Notes under the pieces: generated by a model
The model's input: only the letters and a program-made list of their open reading frames with translations
Databases searched by the model: none
What the model was told of the DNA's origin: nothing
NCBI RefSeq assembly: GCF_000166135.1
Contig: NC_014666.1
Span: 7,440,001-7,504,000, forward strand
Direction: 5' to 3'
Source: Pseudofrankia inefficax
Lineage (GTDB): Bacteria > Actinomycetota > Actinomycetes > Frankiales > Frankiaceae
Length of the DNA stretch: 64,000 bases
Position numbers and translations under genes: made by a program
Shown: piece by piece, positions 35,819 to 44,644 of the stretch
Layout of the letters: each line of letters opens with the position of its first letter
Numbering within the stretch: position 1 is the stretch's first letter

Positions 35819-36892
35819 TCAGGCCTTGTCGGAGCTGAACCGCACGCAGCCGGCCAGCAGCGTCGCGCCCGGGAAGACCCGCACCCCGGCCCGCAGCTCG
35901 TTGCCGGGCTCGATGCGCGCGCCGTCGCCGACGACGACCCCGTCCAGCTGGACGCCGTCGCAGATCACCGCGTCCCGGCCGACGACCGAGTCGCGGACCA
36001 CGGCGCCGTCGCCGACCGAGGAGCCGTCGAAGAGCACCGCGCCGTCGACGGTCGCGCCGCAGCCCACGGATGCGCCCGCGCCGACCGTGGCTCCGCCGCA
36101 CAGCTTGGCGTCGGCCGCGATGGTGGCCCCGCCGAGGACCAGCGACTCCCCCACCGGCCCTGGCAGCGCGGACGACGCGATCCGCCCCTGCACCAGGTCA
36201 CGGGAGCCGCGCACGAACGCGGCCGGGGTGCCCAGGTCCAGCCAGTAGGTGCTGTCCGCGTAGGCGGCGATCGGCACGCCGCCCGCCAGCAGGCCGGGGA
36301 ACGTCTCCCGCTCGACCGACACCGGCCGGCCGGCCGGGATCTGGTCGATCACCGAGCGGCGGAAGACGTAACAGCCCGCGTTGATCAGGTTCGTCGGCGG
36401 GTCCGGGGTCTTCTCCAGGAACGCGGTGACCCGGCCGTCGTCGTCCGTCGGGACGACGCCGAAGGCGCGCGGGTCCTCGACCTGGGTCAGGTGCAGCGTC
36501 ACCGCGGTGTCGGCCGTCTGGTGGCGGTCGATGAGCGCCGCGATGTCCAGGCCGGACAGGATGTCACCGTTGAAGATGACGACCGGGTCGTCCGGCTTGG
36601 AGCGCAGGAAGCCGGCGACGTTGCGGATGGCGCCGCCGGTGCCCAGCGGCTCGGTCTCGGTCACGTAGGCAAGCTCGATGCCCAGCGACGACCCGTCACC
36701 GAAGTACTCCTCGAACACCTCGGCCTTGTACGAGGTGGCGAGCACGACGCGGTCGATGCCGGCGTCGCGGGCCCGGGCGAGCATGTGGGCGGTGACGGGC
36801 ACCCCGGCGACCGGGAGCATCGGCTTGGGGGCTGACATCGTGAGGGGCCGAAGCCGAGTCCCCTTGCCCCCCACCAGCATCACTGCGTCCAT
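35819..36892 (-). CDS. Mannose-1-phosphate guanylyltransferase-like nucleotidyltransferase
   Basis: The 357-residue protein has the sugar nucleotidyltransferase N-terminus MDAVMLVGGKGTRLRPLTMS followed by APKPMLPVAGVP, then FNGDILSGLDI. The C-terminal third is a left-handed beta helix with hexapeptide repeats (GATIAADAKLCGGATVGAGA). The position near cofD/fbiB and a rhamnosyl/mannosyl GT2 corresponds to mycobacterial Rv3264c, a GDP-mannose pyrophosphorylase. It would convert mannose-1-phosphate and GTP to GDP-mannose. The symbol is left blank because base and sugar specificity are not certain. Confidence 0.85.
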   Translation of the reverse strand: MDAVMLVGGKGTRLRPLTMSAPKPMLPVAGVPVTAHMLARARDAGIDRVVLATSYKAEVFEEYFGDGSSLGIELAYVTETEPLGTGGAIRNVAGFLRSKPDDPVVIFNGDILSGLDIAALIDRHQTADTAVTLHLTQVEDPRAFGVVPTDDDGRVTAFLEKTPDPPTNLINAGCYVFRRSVIDQIPAGRPVSVERETFPGLLAGGVPIAAYADSTYWLDLGTPAAFVRGSRDLVQGRIASSALPGPVGESLVLGGATIAADAKLCGGATVGAGASVGCGATVDGAVLFDGSSVGDGAVVRDSVVGRDAVICDGVQLDGVVVGDGARIEPGNELRAGVRVFPGATLLAGCVRFSSDKA

Positions 36893-37136
36893 GCAGCCAA
36901 GTTTTCCAGACCAGGAACCAGGGGCTGCTGGCGCCTTCCGAAGTGACCGTGATCGCACCACGAGCGCAACCTCATAGCCGTATGCGGTTCACCAGCCACA
37001 GCATGAACCCGTCAGATGCGTCATCGTCTCGCTACGAAACCTTTCGACCACAGATAGCCAACAACCATTTCAGGATCGCACTCATCGACCGGGCATGTCC
37101 ACCGGAACGCCAACGAACCGGGCGAACACCGGCAGA

Positions 37137-38051
37137 TCACGGCCGACGGGCCACCGGCAACACATCCGCCGCCGTGCGGGTGGTGCGGGCGCCGGCGCTG
37201 TCCTTGGCGGCCGCCAGCGCGACCAGCAGCCGGACGGACAGCCCCACGGTCAGCAGGATCCGCAGCGGCAGGTAGGCCGGGCCCGCATACTGCCGGCACA
37301 GGTAACGCAGCATGCTGCGGTGATGGGCGACGACCATGCGCCGCGACGTCCGCTTGGTCGAATGCCCGCCAAGATGCTCGACGACGGCACCCGGCACGTA
37401 GACGCTGCTCCAGCCCGCGACGCCGAGGCGACGGTCGAGATCGACGTCCTCCATGAACATGAAGTACGACTCGTCGAACCCGGCGACCGACTCGAACGCC
37501 TCCCGCCGCACCAACTGGATCGAGCCGGACAGCCAGCCGGCCGTCGCCTCGGTCGGGGTGCCGCGTTCCCGCCGGTAGGAGGCCGTCCACGGGTTCGTCG
37601 GCCAGAACCAGCCGAACAGCGCGTGCCCGGCGCCACGGCCCAGCGACGGCAGGTCCCGGGCGGACGGGTAGAGCGCGCCGTCCGGGTTGATGATCCCCGG
37701 CCCGAAGGCGCCACCGCTCGGCCAGCGCTCGCCGGCCTCGACCAGCTCGTCCAGCGATCCGGCGGTGAACGAGATGTCGGCGTTGGCGATGACGACCCAC
37801 CCGCCGCGCGCGCCGGCGGCCCCGCGGTTCGCGGCGGCGCCATAGCCGAGGTTGCGGCCCGGCCGGACCAGCCGGACCTCCGGCCGCTCGGCGGCGGCCG
37901 CCGTCGGGGCGTCCAGCTCGGGCGAGTTGTCGACGACGACGACCTCGTAGCTGCGCGAGGTGGCCTTCGCCAGCGTGTCCAGGAAGTTCCCGATGATGTC
38001 GCCAGACCGGAAGGTCACAACGACAACCCGGATCTCCGGCTCAACACTCAC
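37137..38051 (-). CDS. GT2 family glycosyltransferase, WbbL-like
   Basis: The 304-residue protein has the GT-A fold: VRVVVVTFRSGDIIGNFLDT, VVVDNSPELDAP, the DxD region as IANADI, and the acidic FDESYFMFMEDVDLDRRL motif with the catalytic Asp and Glu. It resembles mycobacterial WbbL, which adds rhamnose to the decaprenyl-linked N-acetylglucosamine of the cell-wall linker, and the gene order next to a ManC-like gene supports that. The sugar and acceptor are not proved. GTG 38051 or 38054 is supported by GAAGAGG upstream. Confidence 0.85.
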   Translation of the reverse strand: MSVEPEIRVVVVTFRSGDIIGNFLDTLAKATSRSYEVVVVDNSPELDAPTAAAAERPEVRLVRPGRNLGYGAAANRGAAGARGGWVVIANADISFTAGSLDELVEAGERWPSGGAFGPGIINPDGALYPSARDLPSLGRGAGHALFGWFWPTNPWTASYRRERGTPTEATAGWLSGSIQLVRREAFESVAGFDESYFMFMEDVDLDRRLGVAGWSSVYVPGAVVEHLGGHSTKRTSRRMVVAHHRSMLRYLCRQYAGPAYLPLRILLTVGLSVRLLVALAAAKDSAGARTTRTAADVLPVARRP

Positions 38052-38166
38052 CACAAGCGCCTCTTCCCGACTGCCCCGCGAACTCCCCAAGAAGGTAACC
38101 CGCGCCCAAACCGACCCGCTTACCCGCACCTAGCGCCGAGCCCCGCAAGGTCGGCCCGGCTGGCTT

Positions 38167-38239
38167 GATCGCCGTTTTAGCCCTCAGGTGGTCGTAAAAC
38201 CGCCCCGGTTACAACCACCTGAGGGCCAAAACGCCGATC
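38167..38239. repeat. 73-bp intergenic palindrome, copy C (best-preserved arms)
   Basis: The left arm GATCGCCGTTTTAGCCCTC continues to AGGTGGTCGTAA and pairs with the right arm ending GAGGGCCAAAACGCCGATC with only a few mismatches over about 31 bp. Both flanks resemble copy D for about 18 bp (CTGGCTTGATC before; GATCTTGC then GGGACG after). Confidence 0.9.
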
Positions 38240-38304
38240 TTGCCGGTGTTGGGACGGGGCACAGCGCTACGCGACCAAGAACCTGAGCGGCACGCAACCA
38301 AGAT

Positions 38305-38380
38305 CCCGACCCTGGACAGCGACCACCCCCGTACATCCGCATCGACCTCGATACAGGGTTGGGGAGGGCGCTAAGCGCCC
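38305..38380 (+). repeat. 76-bp intergenic repeat, family 2, third copy
   Basis: It begins CCCGACCCTGGACAGC and ends GGGCGCTAAGCGCCC. The first 17 and last 15 bases match 31839-31914 well, the middle less so. The preceding GAGCGGCACGCAACCAAGAT resembles the sequence next to the inverted copy near 31540. Confidence 0.75.
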
Positions 38381-38443
38381 GACTCAGGCAGAGCGGCCGC
38401 AGGCGCGCAAGCGCCGGTTCCGGCCGATCGCCGCCCCAAGCCG

Positions 38444-38490
38444 GCTTGAACGGTCGGCGGGCGCTTCGCGCCCGTTCCGACCGTTCAAGC
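38444..38490 (-). terminator. Long hairpin across the stop codon of the GT gene
   Basis: GCTTGAACGGTCGG (38444-38457) pairs perfectly with CCGACCGTTCAAGC (38477-38490), and inside it CGGGCGC (38458-38464) pairs with GCGCCCG (38468-38474), with a TTC loop and a 2-nt bulge. The stop codon of the glycosyltransferase (38485-38487, minus strand) is inside the stem. It can form in both orientations. Confidence 0.65.
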
Positions 38491-39615
38491 CTCTGCGACA
38501 GCGCGGGCGTAGCTGGCCAGGTGGGCGTCGGCGCTGGCGGCCCAGGTGAACTCGCCGGCTCGGGCCAGGCCCGCGGCGGACAGCTGTGAACGCCGCTCGG
38601 CGTCGTCGAGCAGCGAGCCGAGCTCGCGGGCGATCGAGTCGACGTCCGGCTGGGTGTAGGCGACGGCGTCGCCGCCCACCTCCGGCAGCGACAGCCGGGG
38701 GGTGGTCAGCACCGGAGCGCCGCAGGCCATCGCCTCCAGCACGGGCAGGCCGAAGCCCTCGCCGTGCGACGGGTAGGCGACCAGCTCGGCCCCGCCCAGG
38801 TAGCCGGGCAGGTCGGCGAAGCGCAGGTAGCCGGGCCGCAACACCCGCAGGTGGCTGGGCACCGCGGCGACGGCCGCGTCCACCTCGTCGTCCCAGCCGG
38901 AGCCGCCCGCGAGCACCAGCGCCGGTGGCTCGTCGCGCCAGTGCACCGCCTCGGCCCAGGCCCGGATCAGGTTCGGCACGTTCTTGCGCGGCTCAAGCAT
39001 GCCGAGGAAGGCCACGTACCGGCGGTCGCCGAGGCCGAGGCGCATGCGCACCCGGCGCCGGTCCTCCTCCGTCGGCGGGTGGAACGTCGCCGTGTCGACG
39101 CCGTGGTAGGCGACGTCGGTCGTCGTCGACTCGCCGTCCAGGACCCGGACGAGCTCGTCGCGGGTCGCCTTGGACGGGACGATGATCCGGTTGGCCTTGC
39201 GGACGGCGGTGCGCATCGCCGAGCGGAAGAAGGTGCCCTTGACGGCGGTGTGCATCTCCGGCTCGGTGAAGAACGTCACGTCGTGGATCGTCACGCACAC
39301 CGGCCGCTGTGCCCGCAGGGGCATCGTGTAGTGCGGCGAGTGGATCACGTCCGCGGCGACCTGCTCGGCCACCAGCGGAAGACCGGTCTGTTCCCAGGCC
39401 AGACGCGCCGGCCGGTGCGCGATCGCCGCCGGACCAGACATAACGGTGGCATCCGGAGCCATCCGACTGTACCGTTCTTCGTCCGACCTTTGGCACACGA
39501 GCGCCAGATCGGCGCCGGCCGCGCCCAAGGCGGCGACCAGCCCATCGACATAGCGCCCGACACCGCCGCGATCCGCCGGAACCGCGGTGGCGTCGACGAG
39601 CACCCGGGGTCCCAC
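38485..39615 (-). CDS. GT4-type glycosyltransferase
   Basis: The 376-residue protein has the GT-B pattern: VLVDATAVPADRGGVGRYVD at the start, PVCVTIHDVTFFTEPEMH in the N-terminal domain, YVAFLGMLEPRKNVPNLIRA at the linker and AYPSHGEGFGLPVLEAMACG in the C-terminal donor site, with the Glu-x7-Glu motif. It probably uses a nucleotide sugar in cell-envelope glycan synthesis. The GTG at 39615 has AAGGAG 4-5 nt upstream; another GTG at 39630 lies just upstream in the same frame. Confidence 0.88.
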   Translation of the reverse strand: MGPRVLVDATAVPADRGGVGRYVDGLVAALGAAGADLALVCQRSDEERYSRMAPDATVMSGPAAIAHRPARLAWEQTGLPLVAEQVAADVIHSPHYTMPLRAQRPVCVTIHDVTFFTEPEMHTAVKGTFFRSAMRTAVRKANRIIVPSKATRDELVRVLDGESTTTDVAYHGVDTATFHPPTEEDRRRVRMRLGLGDRRYVAFLGMLEPRKNVPNLIRAWAEAVHWRDEPPALVLAGGSGWDDEVDAAVAAVPSHLRVLRPGYLRFADLPGYLGGAELVAYPSHGEGFGLPVLEAMACGAPVLTTPRLSLPEVGGDAVAYTQPDVDSIARELGSLLDDAERRSQLSAAGLARAGEFTWAASADAHLASYARAVAEA

Positions 39616-39889
39616 GGCGCTCCTTCCCACCCAGACGTCTGCCTGCTCGAATCTGTATCCGGGTCAGTAGCCCAGCTTGGTCCCGCGCGCCGAGCCGCCG
39701 CAACCACGCGGGCCGGTCGTGCGCGAGGGGGTCAGGCCGGCGAGGGCGCGTTATCTGATCGCGCCCCGACAGCCCACTTCTGTGGCCGTACCCGCCACGG
39801 GCCCGGCGACCACAGGCCCCCGCCCATCCGCGTCCGCGGTGGGCCAGGACAGGTGACCTCCGTGCCCGGCGTATACAACCGGGGCAACA

Positions 39890-41128
39890 CTACGCCCGCC
39901 CGTCACCGGCGACGGACACGGCTGGGAAACCGCTGACTCGACGGTAGAGCGCCCAGCACGCGCGCGCCGCCTCAATCCAGCTAAAGCCTTCCGCTCGCTC
40001 CCGTCCGGTCCGCGACAGCCGCCCGCGCAGCGCGTGATTGGTCAGGATGTGGCTGACGGCGTCGGCCAGCGCGGTCGGGTTGTCGATCGGCACGACCAGC
40101 GCGGCCGGTCCGGTCACCTCCACGAGAGCGGGCACGTCGGAGACCACGACCGGCACTCCGTGCGCCATCGCCTCGATCGCCGGCAGGCCGAAGCCCTCCG
40201 AGCGTGACGGCATGACGAGCACGCTGGCCCGCGACAGGACGACCGCGAGGTCCGCGTCGTCGATCCGCCCGAGAGAGCGGAACCGGCCCTCGCCGACGCC
40301 CAGCTTGGCGGCCTCCGCGGCGGCGTCCAGGACGCCCCAGCCGGGCTGCCCGACGTGCAGCAGCGGCAGGTCGACGGCGCCGCCGGTCAGCATCCCGAGC
40401 GCGGCGAGCGCGACCTCCAGGCCCTTGCGGGGCTCCAGCGTCGCGAGCGTCAGCAGATAGCCGCCGGGCGGCAGGCCCAGCCGCCTGGCGCGCTCGTCGG
40501 CGTCCGGGCCGACCCGGAGCACCGCGTCGCTCGCGCCCTCGCCGATGACGTGGACCCGGCTGTCGGGCACCCGCAGGTGGGCACGCAGGTCCGCGGCGAC
40601 GGCCCGGGTCGGCACGACGATCGCGTCGGCGGTGCGGGCGGCCCGCTGGCCCATCTCCTGATGCCAGCGGGCGCCGTGCGGGGTCAGCGTGCGCGGGTGG
40701 GTCCAGGGGACCGCGTCGTGGATCGTCACCACCAGGGCCGTGCCACGGCGCCGGGGCGGCACCAGCAGCGTCGGGGCGTGCACGACGTCGACGCCGGTGG
40801 GCGCCGGCCCGACGCCACGGGCCCAGGCCGTCGCCAGCGCCCGGCGGGCCAGCGGCAGCCGTAGCGGGCCGAGCACCCCGGGAATCAGCGCGTCCTCGGC
40901 CACCGGCCCCTGGCTGCCCGGGCGCCGGTCCAGCAACTGGCGGCCGAGCCTGGCCACCGGTCCTTTCGGGGGCGCGGCGCGGCGTTCCGGGCGCCAGGCG
41001 CACCAGCCGGTGACCCCGTCGCCGGGAGCGGCGGTCCGGGCCAGCGCGGCGGCCAACTCCGTCGAGTAACGCCCGGTCCCGCCCGGAACCGGCGCCAGCG
41101 CCTGTTCGACTAGGAAACCCACCCGCAC
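39890..41128 (-). CDS. GT4-type glycosyltransferase
   Basis: The 412-residue protein has GT-B features: VRVGFLVEQALAPVPGGTGR at the start, VVTIHDAVPWTHPRTLTPH, YLLTLATLEPRKGLEVALA and MPSRSEGFGLPAIEAMAHG. Its acceptor and sugar are unknown. GTG 41128 is supported by GAGGAGG 7-8 nt upstream; a much longer upstream frame lacks that. It starts 13 nt after the small membrane protein gene and is probably the last gene of a run from 45611. Confidence 0.88.
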   Translation of the reverse strand: MRVGFLVEQALAPVPGGTGRYSTELAAALARTAAPGDGVTGWCAWRPERRAAPPKGPVARLGRQLLDRRPGSQGPVAEDALIPGVLGPLRLPLARRALATAWARGVGPAPTGVDVVHAPTLLVPPRRRGTALVVTIHDAVPWTHPRTLTPHGARWHQEMGQRAARTADAIVVPTRAVAADLRAHLRVPDSRVHVIGEGASDAVLRVGPDADERARRLGLPPGGYLLTLATLEPRKGLEVALAALGMLTGGAVDLPLLHVGQPGWGVLDAAAEAAKLGVGEGRFRSLGRIDDADLAVVLSRASVLVMPSRSEGFGLPAIEAMAHGVPVVVSDVPALVEVTGPAALVVPIDNPTALADAVSHILTNHALRGRLSRTGRERAEGFSWIEAARACWALYRRVSGFPAVSVAGDGRA

Positions 41129-41141
41129 CGGTCGACCCTCC

Positions 41142-41477
41142 TCAGCGTCGCCCGGTTCGACCGGAACGGTCGGAACCGGCGCCGGCGGAGTTGTTCCCGC
41201 GCCCACCAGCGGTCTTGCCACCAGCGCCACGCTTGCCGGCGGGCTTGGCGCCCCCGGCGCGGTCAGGCGCCTTGCCGGTGCCCGGCCGCGGGCTTGCGCC
41301 ATCGGACCCACGTAGGGAGCTGATCCCGGCGTAGACCATCACGACGCAGGCGAACCCGCCGATCACGTAGCCCCAGGTCCGCTCGTGAAAGACCGCGAAC
41401 AGCGCGCCGAGGCCGAAGACGACCAGGCCGAAGAACAGCACGGTCAGCAGAATGGCGAGCGCCCGCTGGGCCCGCAC
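41142..41477 (-). CDS. Small two-helix membrane protein
   Basis: The 111-residue protein has two membrane helices (about residues 7-30, ALAILLTVLFFGLVVFGLGA; 37-55, YVIGGFACVVMVYAGI) and a basic Gly/Lys/Arg-rich C-terminal tail of about 50 residues. I do not recognise the family. The GTG start is 1 nt after the methyltransferase stop and the gene ends 13 nt before the next glycosyltransferase, so it is in the same operon. It could be an accessory or scaffold protein for the envelope glycosyltransferases. Confidence 0.65.
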   Translation of the reverse strand: MRAQRALAILLTVLFFGLVVFGLGALFAVFHERTWGYVIGGFACVVMVYAGISSLRGSDGASPRPGTGKAPDRAGGAKPAGKRGAGGKTAGGRGNNSAGAGSDRSGRTGRR

Positions 41478-41478
41478 G

Positions 41479-42189
41479 TCAGGCCCGCCGACGGGCGTGC
41501 GTGAGCACCACGCTGCCGCCGTCGTCGGGAGTGCGCCGGTCGGCCAGCGCGACCAGCGGCGACAGCGGGGCCGCGGCGTTCCAGCCCGCCTTGCCGCCCT
41601 TGGCGGACAGCGTCATATACAGCCATTCGGCGCGCTCGGACCGGAACATGTGTGTCTGGCGCTCCACGTCCAGTCCGGCGGCGTCGAGCAGCTTGGTCAG
41701 CGTCTCGGCCGGATAGGCGTGCTTCACGTGGTAGCGCTCGCGGTGGTGGGCCAGCTTGTCGGGCCAGCGGTCGGCCCTGGTGAGCGCGTCGGCGGACATC
41801 ACCAGGTCACCGCCCGGGCGCAGCACCCTGGCCATCTCGGCGAGCGCGGCGGCTCCGTCGTCGAAGTGCTCGATGGCGCACACCGACATGACGATGTCGA
41901 AGGAGCCGTCCGCGAACGGCAGCATCAGCGCGTCGCCCTCGACGAGGCCCGGGTGGCCGCGCAGCTTCTGGCCGAACTCGAGCTTGTTGCGAGCCAGGTC
42001 GAGGCAGACCGCTCGGGCGCCGCGGCGGATCGCCTGGCCGGCCCAGTAGCCGTCACCGCCGGCGACGTCCAGCAGGGTCCGCCCGGTCAGGTCGCCGGCC
42101 CAGCCCAACAGGGTCCCGACCTCGCGGCGGCGCATCACGTGCACCTGGTGACCGAAGTACGCCAGGGTGTCGTCACGCAGCGAACTCAT
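41479..42189 (-). CDS. Class I SAM-dependent methyltransferase
   Basis: The 236-residue protein has the SAM-binding motif LLDVAGGDGYWAGQAIRRGA, an acidic end of the second strand (AVCLDLARNKLEFGQ), and the VMSVCAIEHFDDGAAALAEM post-motif, typical of Methyltransf_11 members. The substrate is not indicated, though a glycan or lipid intermediate is likely from the neighbours. ATG 42189 fits the family length. It is 1 nt from the following gene. Confidence 0.85.
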   Translation of the reverse strand: MSSLRDDTLAYFGHQVHVMRRREVGTLLGWAGDLTGRTLLDVAGGDGYWAGQAIRRGARAVCLDLARNKLEFGQKLRGHPGLVEGDALMLPFADGSFDIVMSVCAIEHFDDGAAALAEMARVLRPGGDLVMSADALTRADRWPDKLAHHRERYHVKHAYPAETLTKLLDAAGLDVERQTHMFRSERAEWLYMTLSAKGGKAGWNAAAPLSPLVALADRRTPDDGGSVVLTHARRRA

Positions 42190-42298
42190 GACTCCAGTCT
42201 GCCCGCCGCCCCGATCAGCGGCCCTGGCGGGTCGGTCGCCGCGCCGGGGCGGGCGGGCGCCCACGGCCTACCCCTGGCGCGAAGCGGCAGGCGGGCCG

Positions 42299-43426
42299 TC
42301 ACGTGACCGGCTGGGGACCGCCGGGCAGGGTATGGCCGGCGGGACCCCGGGAGCCCGGCGTGGCGACCCACAGGTAGGTCGGAGCCAGCGGCAGGGCGGC
42401 GCGGGCCAGCCAGGCCCTGGCCGGCGCCGGCAGCCGCCCTGGCGCGGTCACCGCGCGCAGGAGGCCACGGGCCGGCCCGCCCGGCGGCAGGTCGGCCTCG
42501 GCGTGGAACGCCTCGGGAGCGAGCAGCACCGGCACCGTGTAGTCCCAGGCCCGCAGGCCGGCTCGGGCCAGCATCCGGCGCAGGCCCGGCCGGGACCGGT
42601 AGCGCTCGTAGTAGTGCTCACCGCGGCCGGCCGCCCGCAGGTAGCGGTCGGCCAGGCCGGGCGGCAGCCAGGACAGCAGCGGCAGCCCGTGGTGCGGCTC
42701 CATGATCCCGAGGCGGTTGCCCAGGCCGAGGTAGGCGAGCCCGTCCCGGGCGAGCACCCGGCGCACCTCGGCGAGCAGCACGTCCGCGTCGACGACGTGC
42801 TCGTAGATGTGGTTCAGCACGACGACGTCCACGGTGCCGTCGGCCAGCGGCAGCGCCAGGCCGTCGGCCTGGATGAATCTGGCCCGGCGGGCGAACCGGG
42901 CCCGGGCGCGGCGCAGCCCGGCCGAGTCGATGTCGACGCCGGTCACCTCGGCGCCGGCCGCGGCGAGCTCGTCGCAGATGAACCCGGCGGAGCAGCCGAT
43001 GTCGAGCACCCGCAGCCCGGCCAACGCCTGCGCCCCCTCGCCGTCGCGCCCGAGGAAGTGGGCGAGCACGGCGATCAGCTTGCGGGCCTTGCGCCGCCGG
43101 GTGAACTCGTCCAGCGACCGCGGCTCCAGCTCGGAGTAGGCCAGCTGGCGCCCGCGCCTCGGGGCGTCCCGCCCGCGGGAGCCCCGCGCGTCCCGCCCGC
43201 GGGAGCCCCGCGCGTCCCGCCCGCGGGAGCCCCGCGCGTCCCGGCCGTGGGACGCCCGTGCGTCCCGCTCCTTCGCCTCGGGCGCGTCCCGCCCGTCCGG
43301 CTCTCGCGGGTCGCGCCCGCGCGAGACCCAGGCGCCCGTCCGTGTCCTGGTTCGACGGGTTCGCGCCCGCCCCGCCGCCGCACTACGTGTTGATGCTTTC
43401 ACAATCGGTGAGAGTACGAAGCGCAC
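42299..43426 (-). CDS. Class I SAM-dependent methyltransferase with repeat-bearing N-terminus
   Basis: Residues from about 135 form a class I methyltransferase: VLDIGCSAGFICDELAAAGA, VTGVDIDSAGLRRA, and VDVVVLNHIYEHVVDADVLL. The first 95 residues are disordered and Arg/Gly/Asp-rich, with tandem GRDARGSR units made by a 24-bp DNA repeat. It is 12 nt after the GT4 gene and about 110 bp before the next methyltransferase. The GTG at 43426 is the first start in frame; an internal start near residue 95 would give a standard-sized protein. Confidence 0.82.
   Translation of the reverse strand: MRFVLSPIVKASTRSAAAGRARTRRTRTRTGAWVSRGRDPREPDGRDAPEAKERDARASHGRDARGSRGRDARGSRGRDARGSRGRDAPRRGRQLAYSELEPRSLDEFTRRRKARKLIAVLAHFLGRDGEGAQALAGLRVLDIGCSAGFICDELAAAGAEVTGVDIDSAGLRRARARFARRARFIQADGLALPLADGTVDVVVLNHIYEHVVDADVLLAEVRRVLARDGLAYLGLGNRLGIMEPHHGLPLLSWLPPGLADRYLRAAGRGEHYYERYRSRPGLRRMLARAGLRAWDYTVPVLLAPEAFHAEADLPPGGPARGLLRAVTAPGRLPAPARAWLARAALPLAPTYLWVATPGSRGPAGHTLPGGPQPVT
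43164..43235. repeat. 24-bp in-frame tandem repeat, 3 units
   Basis: The unit beginning GCGTCCCGCCCGCGGGAG repeats at 43164, 43188 and 43212 and degenerates further to about 43290. It encodes GRDARGSR repeats on the minus strand. Confidence 0.8.
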
Positions 43427-43438
43427 CCATACGCTTAC

Positions 43439-44644
43439 CTATTGCACTCGAACGGCGCCCAGCAGGACGTCGAGGTACCGATCCCAGCCGCCGGTCGTGT
43501 CCGGGGGCCGGACCTTGGCCGTCAGCGCGGCCAGCACCCCGGGCTCGTAGAGCCGGCGCAGGGCACCCGCCAGCGCGGCCGGGTCGTCCGGTGCCACCAA
43601 CAGTCCGTCGACACCGTCGGCGACCGCCGCGGGCAGGGTGCCGACGGTCGTGGCGACGACCGGCCGGCCGTGCAGGTGCGCGAGGTCGACGTTCTGCGAC
43701 GCGGTCCCGGCCCGGTAGGGCAGCACGAGAGCGTCGGCGGCGGCGAAGAGGCCCGGCACGTCCGCCGCGTCGACGTAGCCGGGCCGCAGCTCGACCCGGT
43801 CGGCCAGGCCGAGCTCGCCGACCAGCGCCCGGGTCTGCTCGGCCCCGCCCCAAAACTCGCCGGCGACGGTCAGCGCGACGTCGGCCGGCCCGGCCGCCAG
43901 CGCCCGCAGCAGCACGTCCAGCCCCTTGTAGGGCCGGATCAGCCCGAAGAACAGCAGCCGCCGAAGCGGCTCGTCCTGGCGGGCCTCGGGCCGGGACGGC
44001 GACGGGTGGACGCGACGGGTCTCGGCAGCCCACAGGTGGGGGGCCATCGCGGCGACCCGGACGGGCGCGGTGGTCAGCGTGACGGCGCGGGCGGCCTCGG
44101 CGTCGGTGTGGACCAGGACCGCGTCGGCACGGCGCAGCACGGCCCGGGTCAGCGGCTCGTCCACCGCCCGCCGCTCGTGCGGCAGCACGTTGTGACAGAG
44201 CGCCACCACGGCCGGCGAGCCGGCCCGGCGCCTGCCGCGCGCGCCGAGGCCGGAGAGGATGCCCAGGTAGGCCGGCGCCTGGATCGGGGTGACCACCACG
44301 AGGACCACGACGTCGGCGCTGGCCCGCAGCCGGCGGCCCAGCCGCGCCCAGCCGTCCGGGCGCCGCCAGGACAGCGGGTACCGGGTCGGGTCGAAGGGCT
44401 CCATCTCGGGCGCCTCGACGCGCTGCTGGCCGGGGTAGAGCCGCGCCGGGTACTGCGCCGACCAGGACTCGATCCGCACGTCGTGGCCCCGGGCCGCCAG
44501 CCGGTGGGCGAGCTCGGTGGTGTGCTGGGCGATCCCGCCCTTGTACGGGTGGGTCGGCCCGATGATCGTGATCCGCTGAGGCGGCGGGCCGGGCCGGGCG
44601 GCCGGGCCGCTCCCGGCCGGGCCCGTCTCGTCAGTTGCTGCCAC
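43439..44644 (-). CDS. GT4-type glycosyltransferase
   Basis: The 401-residue protein has a GT-B fold: RITIIGPTHPYKGGIAQHTT near the start, VALCHNVLPHERR, LRRLLFFGLIRPYKGLDVLL and VLPYRAGTASQNVDLAHLHG. The N-terminal GGIAQHTTELAHRL segment is characteristic of a GT4 subgroup in polysaccharide clusters. The GTG at 44644 overlaps the preceding gene's end by 14 nt. It probably transfers a sugar to an undecaprenyl-linked or lipid-linked intermediate. Confidence 0.88.
   Translation of the reverse strand: MAATDETGPAGSGPAARPGPPPQRITIIGPTHPYKGGIAQHTTELAHRLAARGHDVRIESWSAQYPARLYPGQQRVEAPEMEPFDPTRYPLSWRRPDGWARLGRRLRASADVVVLVVVTPIQAPAYLGILSGLGARGRRRAGSPAVVALCHNVLPHERRAVDEPLTRAVLRRADAVLVHTDAEAARAVTLTTAPVRVAAMAPHLWAAETRRVHPSPSRPEARQDEPLRRLLFFGLIRPYKGLDVLLRALAAGPADVALTVAGEFWGGAEQTRALVGELGLADRVELRPGYVDAADVPGLFAAADALVLPYRAGTASQNVDLAHLHGRPVVATTVGTLPAAVADGVDGLLVAPDDPAALAGALRRLYEPGVLAALTAKVRPPDTTGGWDRYLDVLLGAVRVQ

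Larger units (their letters stand above)
38052..38484. other. Intergenic region with palindrome copy C and family 2 repeat
   Basis: No gene is supported. It contains the 73-bp palindrome copy C (38167-38239), a third copy of the 76-bp repeat (38305-38380) and the hairpin that ends the upstream glycosyltransferase gene. Confidence 0.7.
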
